Made by a program: the position numbers and the translations under genes | Shown: piece by piece, positions 52,798 through 61,744 of the stretch | Numbering within the stretch: the stretch's first letter is position 1 | Layout of the letters: the number at the start of each line of letters is the position of its first letter | The notes under the pieces: generated by a model | Seen by the model: the letters and a program-made list of their open reading frames with translations, nothing else | Told to the model about the DNA's origin: nothing | Databases searched by the model: none | Source of the DNA: Afipia carboxidovorans OM5 | GTDB taxonomy: Bacteria; Pseudomonadota; Alphaproteobacteria; Rhizobiales; Xanthobacteraceae | NCBI RefSeq assembly: GCF_000218565.1 | Contig: NC_015684.1 | Span: 1,736,001 to 1,800,000, forward strand | DNA: 64,000 nucleotides | Reading direction: 5' to 3'

Positions 52798-53766
52798 ATG
52801 GCAACGATCACCGAGAACGCGACACCGACCAAAGACCGCTCGATGGCGGACGAGATCGTCGGCTTCATCGTCATGGCTGTGCTGTTCGCGGCCGTGCCGC
52901 TGACCGGCATCTATCCTTACTTCGTGATGCAGGCGCTTTGCTTCGCGCTGTTCGCCTGCGCCTTCAACCTGCTGATCGGCTATAGCGGGCTATTGTCGTT
53001 CGGCCATTCGATGTTCCTCGGCACCGCGGGTTACTTCACGGCCTACTCGCTGAAGGCATGGGGGGTGCCACCTGCGCTCGGAATCCTGATCGGCGTGTTC
53101 GCCGCCGCGGTGCTCAGCGTCATCACGGGTGCGATCGCGATCCGCCGTCAAGGCATCTACTTCGCGATGATCACGCTCGCGCTGGCGCAGCTCATGTATT
53201 TCATCTACCTGCGCTCGCCATTCACGGGTGGCGAGGATGGCATTCAGGGCATTCCGCTCGGCAAGCTGTTCGGCATCTTCGACCTCACGCACGAGACGAC
53301 ACTTTATTATGTCGTGCTGACGGTGTTCCTGCTCGCATTCCTGCTGATCCATCGCATCGTCAACTCGCCGTTCGGCGAGGTGCTGAAATCGATCCGCGAA
53401 AACGAGCCGCGCGCGATCTCGCTCGGCTACAAGGCCGACCAGTACAAGCTGATGGCCTTCATCCTCTCGGGCACGCTTGCTGGCCTCGCCGGCTCGATGA
53501 AGATTTTCGTTTCGCAGAATGCCTCGCTCACCGACGTGCACTGGACCATGTCGGGCGAAGTCGTGCTGATGACGCTGGTCGGCGGCCTCGGCACATCGTT
53601 CGGCCCCATCGTCGGCGCATTCGTGATCGTGGCGATGCAGCAGTATCTCGCATCGTTCGGCCAGTGGGTGATGGTGATGCAGGGCGCGGTGTTCATCATC
53701 TGCGTGCTGACCTTCCGCCGCGGCATCATCGGCGAGATCGCGCATTACTTTAAGCGGTCGTTGTAA
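52798..53766 (+). CDS. livM: LivM-like ABC transporter permease
   Basis: A 322-residue permease, start 1 bp after the livH stop. It has the family segments FALFACAFNLLIGYSGLLSFGHSMFLGTAGYF and FGEVLKSIRENEPRAISLGYKADQYKLMAFILSGTLAGLAG (ATPase-coupling loop). It completes the membrane part of the importer. The N-terminal ~20 residues are polar and variable. After it come only repeats until the sugE region. Confidence 0.9.
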   Translation: MATITENATPTKDRSMADEIVGFIVMAVLFAAVPLTGIYPYFVMQALCFALFACAFNLLIGYSGLLSFGHSMFLGTAGYFTAYSLKAWGVPPALGILIGVFAAAVLSVITGAIAIRRQGIYFAMITLALAQLMYFIYLRSPFTGGEDGIQGIPLGKLFGIFDLTHETTLYYVVLTVFLLAFLLIHRIVNSPFGEVLKSIRENEPRAISLGYKADQYKLMAFILSGTLAGLAGSMKIFVSQNASLTDVHWTMSGEVVLMTLVGGLGTSFGPIVGAFVIVAMQQYLASFGQWVMVMQGAVFIICVLTFRRGIIGEIAHYFKRSL

Positions 53767-53775
53767 AGAATAGGC

Positions 53776-53906
53776 CGGTGTCCCGGGCGCGATGCGGCGT
53801 GTAGCGTTGCGTCGCAGAACCGGGACCGTCACGAGCGCTGCATATGGAATGGCCCCGGCTCAGCGGAGCGGCATTGGCATGTCGCGCCGCGTCCGGGGCA
53901 CGCCTC
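53776..53906. repeat. Dispersed palindromic repeat, inverted copy of the 49.4-kb repeat
   Basis: GTGTCCCGGGCGCGATG to CAGAACCGGGACC, then GGCCCCGGCTCAGCGG to CGCGTCCGGGGCAC. This is the same hairpin pair as at 49402-49524 but in opposite order. It lies in the 404-bp gap after livM, which otherwise holds a second type of repeat and no gene. Confidence 0.6.
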
Positions 53907-53999
53907 TTAGAGTTTGGCCGTTGCTTCGCTGCTGACGCTTCTCGCAATGACGACCACTCAGAGCGTCACGCTTTGATGGAAATATAGCGCTGCCTTTCT

Positions 54000-54152
54000 T
54001 TACCTCTCCCCGGTGGGGAGAGGTCGCGAGCGTCAGCGAGCGGGTGAGGGGAGCTAGATATTCAATCGAGGCATTTAGTGCCCCTCACCCCAACCCCCCC
54101 CCATAAGAGCGTTCACGCTCGTCTTCGACGAGCTACGGGGGAGAGGGAGCGC
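54000..54152. repeat. Dispersed CTCTCCCC/GGGGAGAGG repeat, copy 1
   Basis: Opens with ACCTCTCCCC-GGTG-GGGAGAGGT, continues with a GAGCGGGTGAGGGG block and ends with CCCCTCACCCC and GGGGGAGAGGGAG. Copies with the same blocks occur at 56362, 60828 and 61745. The hairpin at the start could stop transcription. Confidence 0.65.
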
Positions 54153-54170
54153 ATCGTAGATGACGTGCCA

Positions 54171-54485
54171 TCAGGTCGCGAGCTTCAGCCCGACGATCCC
54201 CGCCACGATGAGCCCGATGCAAGCGAGGCGCGCAACTGTCGCCGGATCGCCGAACAGCACGATGCCGAGAATGGCGGTGCCGACCGCGCCGATCCCGGTC
54301 CACACGGCATAGCCGGTTCCGACCGGCAGGGTTTTCAGCGCAATCGCGAGCAGCACGACGCTGATCGTCATTGCCGCGAGCGTCAGCACCGAGGGGACCA
54401 GCCGGGTGAACCCGTCGGTGTATTTGAGGCCGATGGCCCAGCCGATTTCCATCAGCCCGGCGAAAAACAGGATGACCCACGCCAT
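54171..54485 (-). CDS. sugE: SugE/Gdx-type SMR guanidinium exporter
   Basis: ATG at 54485 gives 104 residues with four membrane helices and the Gdx signature MAWVILFFAGLMEIGWAIGLKYTDGFTRLVPS, including the central Glu in TM1 (Glu13) used for antiport. TM4 is ACIGLIVAGIVGLKLAT. Such transporters export guanidinium, and the guanidine-II riboswitch in its leader supports this function directly. A GAAGGAG site sits just after the second hairpin, so the riboswitch can hide it. Confidence 0.92.
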   Translation of the reverse strand: MAWVILFFAGLMEIGWAIGLKYTDGFTRLVPSVLTLAAMTISVVLLAIALKTLPVGTGYAVWTGIGAVGTAILGIVLFGDPATVARLACIGLIVAGIVGLKLAT

Positions 54486-54503
54486 GAAGCGCTCCTTCGA
54501 GTG

Positions 54504-54582
54504 GCAGGGTCGTCCCCGCAAAAATGATGGGATTTGACGGACGGGAGAGTTCCCGGAGCCGTGAGGCGGGGTCGTCCCCGCC
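54504..54582 (-). promoter_or_regulatory. Guanidine-II (mini-ykkC) riboswitch
   Basis: On the minus strand two hairpins with ACGA loops lie in tandem: GGCGGGGACGACCCCGCC (54582-54565, perfect 7-bp stem) and GCGGGGACGACCCTGC (54519-54504, 6-bp stem with one G-U pair). Twin stem-loops with ACGR loops are the defining feature of the class. The second is close to the ribosome-binding site of sugE, as expected for translational control by guanidinium. Confidence 0.88.
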
Positions 54583-54694
54583 GGGGGATATTTAGGAAGA
54601 TGCAGCCTGTTTGCGCAAGGGCGGGGCCGGTGGAAGAACAAAGCGGGCGGTTTTTCTTGAAACCGACCCGTTTCCCTGCCACACGCTCGCGATC

Positions 54695-56323
54695 ATGTCT
54701 GACACTGCTCTTGCTGCCGAATCCGCCTCCCAGTCGCCGCTCGCCCATGAGGTGAAGCGCCGGCGCACGTTCGCCATCATTTCCCACCCCGACGCGGGCA
54801 AGACCACGCTGACCGAAAAGCTCCTGCTGTTCGGCGGCGCGATCAACCTCGCCGGGCAGGTGAAGGCCAAGGGCGAGCGGCGTTCGACCCGCTCGGACTG
54901 GATGAAGATCGAGCGCGACCGCGGCATCTCCGTCGTCACCTCGGTGATGACCTTCGAGTTCAACGATCTCGTCTTCAATCTGCTCGACACGCCCGGCCAC
55001 GAAGACTTCTCGGAAGACACTTATCGCACGCTGACGGCGGTCGATTCCGCCGTGATGGTGATCGACGCCGCCAAGGGCATCGAGGATCGCACCCGGAAAC
55101 TGTTCGAGGTGTGCCGCCTGCGCGATATCCCGATCGTCACCTTCATCAACAAGATGGATCGCGAGAGCCGCGATCCGTTCGACCTGATGGATGAGATCGA
55201 GAAGACGCTCGCGCTCGACACCACGCCGATGACATGGCCGGTGGGGCGCGGCCGCGACTTCCTCGGCACTTACGATATCGCGACCGGCGGCGTGCGCCTG
55301 CTCGAAGGCGGCGGCGCCAAGACCGGAGAGGCGGAGCAGATCGCGATTGCCGATCTCGCGAGCCGCAATCCCAATCTCGATGCTGCTGCCGTCAGCGAAG
55401 AACTCGAACTTGTGTCGGAGGCCTGCAAGCCGTTCGACCTTGAATCGTTCCGCGAGGGTCATCTGACGCCGGTGTTCTTCGGCTCGGCGCTGCGCAATTT
55501 CGGCGTCGGCGATTTGCTCGAAGGGCTCGGGCGCTATGCACCGGCGCCGCGCGCGCAGGATAGTGCTGCGCGCAAGGTCGAAGCCGCTGAGCCGAAGATG
55601 AGTGCCTTCGTCTTCAAGATTCAGGCGAACATGGACCCCAACCATCGCGACCGCATCGCGTTTGCGCGGCTATGCTCGGGCAAGCTCACGCGCGGCATGA
55701 AAGCGAAGCTGGTGCGCACAGGAAAGAACATGACGCTGTCGGCGCCGCAGTTCTTCTTCGCGCAGGACCGCGCCATCGCCGACGAAGCGTTCGCAGGCGA
55801 TGTGGTCGGCATTCCGAACCATGGCACGCTGCGGATCGGTGATACGCTGACCGAAGGCGAAGACATTCAGTTCGTCGGCGTGCCAAGCTTCGCGCCGGAA
55901 ATCCTGCGCCGCGTGCGGCTTGGCGACGCGATGAAGGCGAAGAAGCTGAAAGAGGCGCTGCAGCAGATGTCGGAAGAGGGCGTCGTGCAGGTGTTCCGCC
56001 CGCGCGACGGCTCGCCCGCGATGGTCGGCGTCGTTGGCCAATTGCAGCTCGACGTGCTGAAGGCGCGGCTTGAGGCGGAGTACGCGCTGCCGGTCGATTT
56101 CGAGATCAGCGAGTTTCAACTCGCGCGCTGGTTCTCGGCGGATGATCGCAAGACGTTCGATACGTTCGTCAACGCCAACGGCTCCGGTATCGCGGAAGAT
56201 GTCGACGGCGATCTCGTCTACCTCGCGAAGAATGAATTCTATCTCGGCTACACGCGCGAGCGCTCTCCCGGGATTACCTTCACGAACGTCAAGGACGTGA
56301 AGAAGGCGGGCAAGGGCGAGTGA
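54695..56323 (+). CDS. prfC: Peptide chain release factor 3
   Basis: A 542-residue GTPase that recycles RF1/RF2 from the ribosome. G motifs: SHPDAGKTTLTEK (about 31-43), RGISVVTSVM, DTPGHEDFSEDTYRTL, FINKMDRE. The domain II and III segments typical of RF3 follow, including FVFKIQANMDPNHRDRIAFARLCSGKLTRGMK and GVVGQLQLDVLKARLEAEYALPVDFE. ATG 54695 is the likely start; the longer open frame has no good signals. It is divergent from sugE. Confidence 0.94.
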   Translation: MSDTALAAESASQSPLAHEVKRRRTFAIISHPDAGKTTLTEKLLLFGGAINLAGQVKAKGERRSTRSDWMKIERDRGISVVTSVMTFEFNDLVFNLLDTPGHEDFSEDTYRTLTAVDSAVMVIDAAKGIEDRTRKLFEVCRLRDIPIVTFINKMDRESRDPFDLMDEIEKTLALDTTPMTWPVGRGRDFLGTYDIATGGVRLLEGGGAKTGEAEQIAIADLASRNPNLDAAAVSEELELVSEACKPFDLESFREGHLTPVFFGSALRNFGVGDLLEGLGRYAPAPRAQDSAARKVEAAEPKMSAFVFKIQANMDPNHRDRIAFARLCSGKLTRGMKAKLVRTGKNMTLSAPQFFFAQDRAIADEAFAGDVVGIPNHGTLRIGDTLTEGEDIQFVGVPSFAPEILRRVRLGDAMKAKKLKEALQQMSEEGVVQVFRPRDGSPAMVGVVGQLQLDVLKARLEAEYALPVDFEISEFQLARWFSADDRKTFDTFVNANGSGIAEDVDGDLVYLAKNEFYLGYTRERSPGITFTNVKDVKKAGKGE

Positions 56324-56361
56324 GGGCGTTTCGTGTTTTGACGCGATCACGTCGTTCTTTC

Positions 56362-56533
56362 TTTACCTCTCCCCTTTGGGGAGAGGTCGCGAACCATAAG
56401 CGCGTTTACGCGCGTCTTCGACGCGCTATGGTGAGCGGGTGAGGGGGCTCCCGACCTCTCATAAGCACCGTACACCCTCACCCGGAGACGTTCGCTTCGC
56501 TCCGTCTCCGACCCCTCCCCACGGGAGAGGTAA
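56362..56533. repeat. Dispersed CTCTCCCC/GGGGAGAGG repeat, copy 2
   Basis: Starts TTACCTCTCCCCTTTGGGG, contains GTGAGCGGGTGAGGGGGCTC and ends with CCCCTCCCCACGGGAGAGG. Its middle (CCCGACCTCTCATAAGCA, then CCCTCACCCGGAGACG) is almost identical to copy 3 at 60828. It fills most of the gap between prfC and the nnrU-like gene. Confidence 0.7.
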
Positions 56534-56624
56534 GGCTCAAGCCGAAGGCGCCGCCGTCAGGTGCATTGCGCGCTGCACCATAAAAATGCTACCCGACGCC
56601 ATCGATCTGATGGGTGGTGCCCTC

Positions 56625-57209
56625 ATGGGTTTTGCGCTTCTGATTCTGGGCCTTGCGCTTTTTCTCGGCGTCCATGTCGTGACGACGCGCCGTGCGCTGC
56701 GTGCGTCGCTGATCGCCAGGCTGGGCGAAGGTGGCTACAAGATCCTCTACAGCGTCATCGCGCTCGTGGGCCTTGCCCTCGTGGTGAAGGGCTACAGCGT
56801 CTATCGCGCGACCGAGTGGATCGACATCTGGTATCCGCCGAAGGGGATGCGCCATCTCGTGCTCGCGCTGATGCTGCCCGCGGTCATTCTGGTCGTGGCG
56901 GCCTACATCCGCGGCCGCATCTACACCAGGCTGAAGCATCCGATGCTGGCCGGCGTGAAACTGTGGGCGGTTGCGCATCTGCTCGCAAACGGCGACCTCG
57001 GCTCGATCATCCTGTTTGGCTCGGTGCTCGCCTGGGCGGTCTATGATCGCATCTCGCTGAAGCACCGCGCCGATGCCGGTGCGCCGCCGATTCCGGTCGG
57101 CGGTGTCGGCAACGATCTCATCGCGATTGGGGTTGGCGTTGTTGCCTATCTCGCTCTCGCATTCTCCTTCCATCCGCTGGTGATCGGCGTTCCTGTCGTC
57201 GGAGTTTAA
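56625..57209 (+). CDS. NnrU family membrane protein
   Basis: Start chosen at ATG 56625, preceded by GGTGG, giving 194 residues; ATG 56586 and 56610 are alternatives with weaker sites. It has five to six hydrophobic segments and the NnrU pattern GVHVVTTRRALRASLIARLGEGGYKILYSVIALVGLALVVKGY and RLKHPMLAGVKLWAVAHLLANGDLGSIILFGSVLAWAVYDRISLKHR. Members near nitrite/nitric-oxide reductase genes gave the family its name; here it neighbours panB and its function is open. Confidence 0.82.
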   Translation: MGFALLILGLALFLGVHVVTTRRALRASLIARLGEGGYKILYSVIALVGLALVVKGYSVYRATEWIDIWYPPKGMRHLVLALMLPAVILVVAAYIRGRIYTRLKHPMLAGVKLWAVAHLLANGDLGSIILFGSVLAWAVYDRISLKHRADAGAPPIPVGGVGNDLIAIGVGVVAYLALAFSFHPLVIGVPVVGV

Positions 57210-57211
57210 GC

Positions 57212-58042
57212 ATGTCCATTCAGAATGCAGCGAGGCGCAAGACTGCGCCTGAAATCTTCGCACGCAAGAGCGGCGAACCGATCGTGATGCTGACCTCGTA
57301 TCACGCGCACACCGCCGCGCTGGTCGACAAATATTGCGACATCATTCTGGTCGGCGATTCACTCGGCAATGTGATGCACGGTTTCGAGACGACGGTGCCG
57401 GTGACGCTGGAGATGATGATCCTGCAGGGGCATGCGGTGATGCGCGGCTCGAAGCAGGCGCTCGTCGTAGTCGATATGCCGTTCGGCTCCTATGAGGCCT
57501 CAAAAGAGCAGGCGTTCCATTCCGCCGCGCGCGTGCTGAAGGAAACCGGCTGCGGCGCGATCAAGGTCGAGGGCGGCCAGCGCATGGCGGAGACCATCGC
57601 GTTTCTGGTCAACCGCGGTGTGCCGGTGATGGGTCACGTGGGACTGACGCCGCAATCGATCAACACGCTGGGTTCGTTCCGTGCGCGCGGGCGCGACGAG
57701 GCGGATTCCGCGATGATCCTCGAGGACGCCAAGGCGGTGTCGGAGGCGGGCGCGTTCTCGATCGTGGTGGAAGCCGTGGCCGAGCCGCTCGGGCGCAAGA
57801 TCACCGAGGCGGTGGCCGCCCCAACTATCGGCATCGGCGCGAGTGTCGCCTGCGATGGTCAGGTGCTAGTGCTGGAGGACATGCTGGGCCTCTCGCCGTG
57901 GGCGCCGAAGTTCGTCAAGCGCTATGGCGATCTCGGCCCCGGCATCGAAAAGGCGATCCAGGATTACGCGGACGAGGTGCGTTCCCGTGCCTTCCCGGGC
58001 CCGGAGCACGTCTACAACCTGAAGCCGAAAGCCGCAAAATAA
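57212..58042 (+). CDS. panB: Ketopantoate hydroxymethyltransferase
   Basis: First step of pantothenate (coenzyme A) synthesis: 5,10-methylene-THF plus 3-methyl-2-oxobutanoate to 2-dehydropantoate. The 276-residue protein has the TIM-barrel motifs IVMLTSYHAHTAALVDKYCDIILVGDSLGNVMHGFETTVPVTLE, with the metal-binding Asp in GDSLG, and GCGAIKVEGGQRMAETIAFLVNRGVPVMGHVGLTPQS. It starts 2 bp after the nnrU-like stop. panC is not seen nearby. Confidence 0.94.
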   Translation: MSIQNAARRKTAPEIFARKSGEPIVMLTSYHAHTAALVDKYCDIILVGDSLGNVMHGFETTVPVTLEMMILQGHAVMRGSKQALVVVDMPFGSYEASKEQAFHSAARVLKETGCGAIKVEGGQRMAETIAFLVNRGVPVMGHVGLTPQSINTLGSFRARGRDEADSAMILEDAKAVSEAGAFSIVVEAVAEPLGRKITEAVAAPTIGIGASVACDGQVLVLEDMLGLSPWAPKFVKRYGDLGPGIEKAIQDYADEVRSRAFPGPEHVYNLKPKAAK

Positions 58043-58216
58043 TCACATTATCCGGCTGGTGCTGGTTTCTCGCCGCAGACGGCAGTTAACGCTTTGATCC
58101 GCCTCGCTTTGCCTTGCGGCTGCCACAGCGTTACTGTATCGCCTTGCGCTGCTGCAGGGGTGGATGCGGGGCGTGCGCCGCAGGGCGCGCGTCAAAAGCC
58201 GGTGGGGTTTCCTTAA

Positions 58217-58861
58217 GTGACTGAACTTTTTAGCGAAATCGACGACGAACTGCGCCGTGAGCAGCTCAAGAAGATATGGGACCGGTATTCGATCCATATC
58301 ATCATCGCTGTCGTCCTGATCGTGGCCGCCGCCGGTGGTTGGCGACTCTACCAGCATTTCGAGACCCAGAAGGCGGAGGAGGCCGGCAAAGCCTTCCAGT
58401 CCGCCTTGGCGCTGACCGATCCTGCGCAGGCCGAGGCCGCCTTCGAGAAGATCGCGGCCAGCAAGGCCCGCGGCTACAGCATGCTGGCGCGGCTGCAGGT
58501 TGCGGGCGAAGCCGTCAAGCAGGACCCGAAGAAAGCCATCGCCGCCTATGATGTGATCGCAAACGACGGCAGCCTCGATGCGCCGGTGCGCGAGATCGCC
58601 CGCATCCGCGCGGCGAACCTGATGCTCGATACCGCGTCTTACGATGAAATCGAAAAGCGCCTGCAGGGTGATGCCACCGGCACCAACACTTTCCGCCACT
58701 CCGCCCGCGAGGTGCTGGCGCTGTCGGCATGGCGCGCGAACAACGTCGAAGCTGCGCGGCGCTGGATCGACATGATCGGCAACGACCCGCAAAGCCCGGC
58801 AACGCTGCGCCGACGCGCGGAAGCGCTCGGCGCATTGCTGCCGACGGCGGCGAAAAGCTGA
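58217..58861 (+). CDS. Tetratricopeptide-like membrane-anchored protein (YfgM-like)
   Basis: A 214-residue bitopic protein starting at GTG 58217. A cytosolic N-terminus (FSEIDDELRREQLKKIWDRYSIH), one membrane helix (about 28-44) and a periplasmic TPR-like helical region follow. This is the YfgM/DUF2133-like layout found upstream of der in many bacteria, where the protein assists envelope protein folding at the Sec translocon. The lipoprotein gene follows 4 bp later, then der, a conserved grouping. Confidence 0.8.
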   Translation: MTELFSEIDDELRREQLKKIWDRYSIHIIIAVVLIVAAAGGWRLYQHFETQKAEEAGKAFQSALALTDPAQAEAAFEKIAASKARGYSMLARLQVAGEAVKQDPKKAIAAYDVIANDGSLDAPVREIARIRAANLMLDTASYDEIEKRLQGDATGTNTFRHSAREVLALSAWRANNVEAARRWIDMIGNDPQSPATLRRRAEALGALLPTAAKS

Positions 58862-58865
58862 ACCG

Positions 58866-59384
58866 ATGACGACCCGCGTGTCCAGACCATGGCTGTCCCG
58901 TACACTCGCCGGCGCGATGCTGGCGGGGATCGGCTTTGCTTTGGCCGGCTGCGGCGGCGCGGTGAACAGTTTCGACCCGACCGACATGCTGGGCTTCCTG
59001 GACCAGAAGAAGCCGATGCAGGGTGAGCGTAAACCGGTGTTTCCGGAAGGCGTGCCCGGTGTGCAGCAGGGCGTGCCGAAAGAGCTCTACAAGGGCGCGC
59101 AACCGCAGGACGAGTTCTCGGCCAATCCGGCGGCAGTCGCGCCGGAGACTGCAGGTGCAGGCGCTGCCGCGAATGCTGCACCGGCCGCCGAGGAGCGCCA
59201 GGCCGCGCCACCGCCGCCGAAGAAGCCCGCGCGTACCGCAAAGCGCCGCAGCGTTACCGCGCCTCCGCCCGATCCCGAACCGGCTGCAGCACCTCCGCCA
59301 CCTCCGCCGCAGCAGCCTGCACCTCAGCAGCAGCAATTGTCGCCATTCCCGGCGCCGTTGCCGAGCGGCAGTTTCCAACGTTAA
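58866..59384 (+). CDS. Proline/alanine-rich lipoprotein upstream of der
   Basis: A 172-residue protein with a lipobox LAGC (Cys about 29). A short region with FDPTDMLGFLDQKKPMQGERKPVFPEGVPGV follows, then a long Pro/Ala/Gln-rich tail (about 95-172) that is probably disordered and reaches toward the cell wall. In the der neighbourhood some bacteria carry a BamB-type lipoprotein; this protein is not a beta-propeller and is only positionally similar. Confidence 0.7.
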   Translation: MTTRVSRPWLSRTLAGAMLAGIGFALAGCGGAVNSFDPTDMLGFLDQKKPMQGERKPVFPEGVPGVQQGVPKELYKGAQPQDEFSANPAAVAPETAGAGAAANAAPAAEERQAAPPPPKKPARTAKRRSVTAPPPDPEPAAAPPPPPPQQPAPQQQQLSPFPAPLPSGSFQR

Positions 59385-59441
59385 ATCCGCGCCGCGCCTG
59401 ATGTGTGGCGAGTGACCCGCGCAAGGGCGGACGGGATCGAT

Positions 59442-60821
59442 ATGTCTTTCACGATTGCGATCATTGGCCGTCCCAACGTCGGCAAGTCGACGCTGTTCAA
59501 CCGTCTCGTCGGGCAGAAGCTCGCACTTGTCGATGACCAGCCGGGCGTGACCCGCGACCGCCGCGAAGGGCAGGGCCGGCTCGGCGATCTAGACTTCACC
59601 ATCATCGACACGGCAGGCCTCGATTCCGGCCCGCGCGGCTCGCTGACCGCGCGGATGCAGGAGCAGACCGAGGCGGCGATTGCCGCCGCTGATGCGCTGA
59701 TGTTCGTGATCGATGCACGCGCAGGCCTTACGCCCAACGACCGCGCCTTTGCCGATTTCGCCCGCCGCGCCAACAAGCCGGTGCTGCTGCTCGCCAACAA
59801 GAGCGAGGGCCGGCATGGCGAAGTGGGCATTGCGGAATCCTATGCGCTCGGTCTTGGCGATCCGATCGGCATTTCCGCCGAGCATGGCGAGGGCCTTGGC
59901 GATCTCTACGACGCCCTGAAAGACCTGATGCCGGAGCCCATCCATGATGACGAACTGGATGAGGACGATGCGGAGGGTGAGGAGATCGATCCTTCGCGGC
60001 CGATCCGCGTCGCGGTGCTCGGCCGTCCCAATGCCGGCAAGTCCACGCTGATCAACTACCTGCTCGGCGAGGAGCGACTGCTGACAAGTCCCGAAGCCGG
60101 TACCACGCGCGATTCCATCGCGGTGGATGTCGAATGGAAGGGCCGCAAGCTGCGGGTGTTCGACACCGCGGGGCTGCGCCGCCGTTCGCGCATCGACGAC
60201 AAGCTCGAGAAGCTGTCGGTGTCGGATGCGCTGCGCGCGGTGCGCTTCGCCGAGGTTGTGGTGCTGGTGATGGATGCGCAGAACCGCTTCGAGGAGCAGG
60301 ATCTGCGCCTAGCCGATCTGGTCGAGCGTGAAGGGCGCGCGATCGTGCTCGCTGTCAACAAATGGGATCTGATCGAGCGCACGCCGGGCGCGATCGGCGC
60401 CTTGCGCGAGAGTGCTGATCGGCTGCTGCCGCAACTGCGCGGTGCGCCGCTCGTTGCCGTCTCGGGGCTGATGGGCGAGGGGATCGATCGTCTGATTGCA
60501 GCGATCGAGATGGCGCATGGCACCTGGAACAAGCGCGTTTCGACGAGCGCGCTGAACCGCTGGTTCGAGCAGGCGGTGCGCGCCAACCCGCCGCCGGCGG
60601 TGTCCGGGCGCAGGCTCAAGTTGAATTATGTGACCCAGACGAAAGCGCGGCCGCCGAGCTTCGTGGTGTTCTGCTCGCGCGCCGATGCGGTGCCGCAGTC
60701 TTATCTGCGCTATCTGACGAACAGCCTGCGCGAGGCCTTCAGCCTGCCCGGCACGCCGATCCGCATCACGCTGCGCGAGAAGGCGAACCCGTTCGCACAC
60801 AAGGCGAAGCGGAAGTCGTGA
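59442..60821 (+). CDS. der: Ribosome-assembly GTPase Der (EngA)
   Basis: An essential tandem GTPase for 50S assembly. From ATG 59442 it has 459 residues. The first G domain shows GRPNVGKSTLFN (about 8-19) and DTAGLDSG. The second shows GRPNAGKSTLIN (about 195-206), DTAGLRRRSRIDDKLEKLSV and NKWDL. A KH-like C-terminal domain follows, with FVVFCSRADAVPQSYLRYLTNSLREAF. An acidic linker (DDELDEDDAEGEE) separates the G domains. Confidence 0.96.
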   Translation: MSFTIAIIGRPNVGKSTLFNRLVGQKLALVDDQPGVTRDRREGQGRLGDLDFTIIDTAGLDSGPRGSLTARMQEQTEAAIAAADALMFVIDARAGLTPNDRAFADFARRANKPVLLLANKSEGRHGEVGIAESYALGLGDPIGISAEHGEGLGDLYDALKDLMPEPIHDDELDEDDAEGEEIDPSRPIRVAVLGRPNAGKSTLINYLLGEERLLTSPEAGTTRDSIAVDVEWKGRKLRVFDTAGLRRRSRIDDKLEKLSVSDALRAVRFAEVVVLVMDAQNRFEEQDLRLADLVEREGRAIVLAVNKWDLIERTPGAIGALRESADRLLPQLRGAPLVAVSGLMGEGIDRLIAAIEMAHGTWNKRVSTSALNRWFEQAVRANPPPAVSGRRLKLNYVTQTKARPPSFVVFCSRADAVPQSYLRYLTNSLREAFSLPGTPIRITLREKANPFAHKAKRKS

Positions 60822-60827
60822 TTTCTT

Positions 60828-60963
60828 CACCTCTCCCCTTTGGGGAGAGGTCGCGAACGTAGTGAGCGGGTGAGGGGGCTCCCGACCTCTCATAAGCATC
60901 GTACGCCCTCACCCGGAGACGTTCGCTGTGCTCCGTCTCCGCCCTCTCCCCACGGCAGAGGTA
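60828..60963. repeat. Dispersed CTCTCCCC/GGGGAGAGG repeat, copy 3
   Basis: Nearly the same as copy 2 at 56362: CACCTCTCCCCTTTGGGG, GAGCGGGTGAGGGGGCTCCC, the CCCGACCTCTCATAAGCA block, and CCCTCTCCCCACGGCAGAG at the end. It fills the gap between der and the convergent dehydrogenase gene and could provide a terminator hairpin for der. Confidence 0.7.
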
Positions 60964-60983
60964 GGAATGGTCGTTGCTTTCGA

Positions 60984-61727
60984 TTACACCGGTGGGCGGA
61001 AATTCATCAGCGAGCGGGTGCGGTAGTCGTAGACTTTCCCGGTCTCGGTCCAGTCCGGCATGCACAGCGGCAGGATGTGTTCGGCCGCCTGCTCGGGCGT
61101 ATCGAGCGTCATCGGGTCTTCGCCCGGCATCACGGTGGCGCGCATGCGGGTGCGGATCGGCCCCGGATTGAACAGGTTGACGCGGATCGTGCTTGTCGCT
61201 GTCTCATGCGCCCATACCCGCGCCAGCGCCTCTAGCCCCGCCTTGGAGACGGCATAAGGGCCGCGATAGGCGCTCGCCTTGGAGGCCGTGCCGGAGGTGA
61301 TGAACACCGCGCGGCCGGCATCCGAATGGATCAGCAGCGGCTCCATGCAGCGGATCAACTGGAAGTTCGCGGTGAGGTTGATGTCGATGACGTCCATCCA
61401 AGGCTTCAGATCGATATGGCCGAGCGGCGAGGACGGGCCCGCGACGCCGGCATTGCCGATCAGGATATCGAGCTTGCCGTGACGCTCGTTCAGCGCGGCG
61501 CCGAGCCGGGCGAGGCCGTCGTAATCGGTGAGGTCGAGCGGCACCAGCGTGGTGCTGCCGCCTTCGCTGCGGATTTCGTCATCGAGCTCTTCGAGCCCCC
61601 CCTGGGTGCGGGCGACCGCAATCACATGGGCACCGGCGCGGGCGAGCGCGCGTGCGGTCGCGTGGCCGATGCCGCGCGAGGCGCCGGTCACGAGAGCGAT
61701 GCGGGAGGCAAGAGGTTTGGCGGTCAT
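60984..61727 (-). CDS. Short-chain dehydrogenase/reductase
   Basis: Start ATG 61727; 247 residues. Classical SDR motifs: TGASRGIG (about 14-21), NAGVAGPSS, catalytic Ser in FITSGTASKASAYRGPYAVSKAGLEAL with YxxxK, and PGPIRTRM. It is an NAD(P)-dependent oxidoreductase with an unknown substrate. It converges with der, with a repeat between them. Confidence 0.88.
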   Translation of the reverse strand: MTAKPLASRIALVTGASRGIGHATARALARAGAHVIAVARTQGGLEELDDEIRSEGGSTTLVPLDLTDYDGLARLGAALNERHGKLDILIGNAGVAGPSSPLGHIDLKPWMDVIDINLTANFQLIRCMEPLLIHSDAGRAVFITSGTASKASAYRGPYAVSKAGLEALARVWAHETATSTIRVNLFNPGPIRTRMRATVMPGEDPMTLDTPEQAAEHILPLCMPDWTETGKVYDYRTRSLMNFRPPV

Positions 61728-61744
61728 GTGGAAACGGCCCGGGT

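Noticed and set aside
51993..52910. Long minus-strand frame over livH
   Set aside because: Composition is His/Arg/Asp-rich shadow coding; the plus strand has an unmistakable LivH permease.
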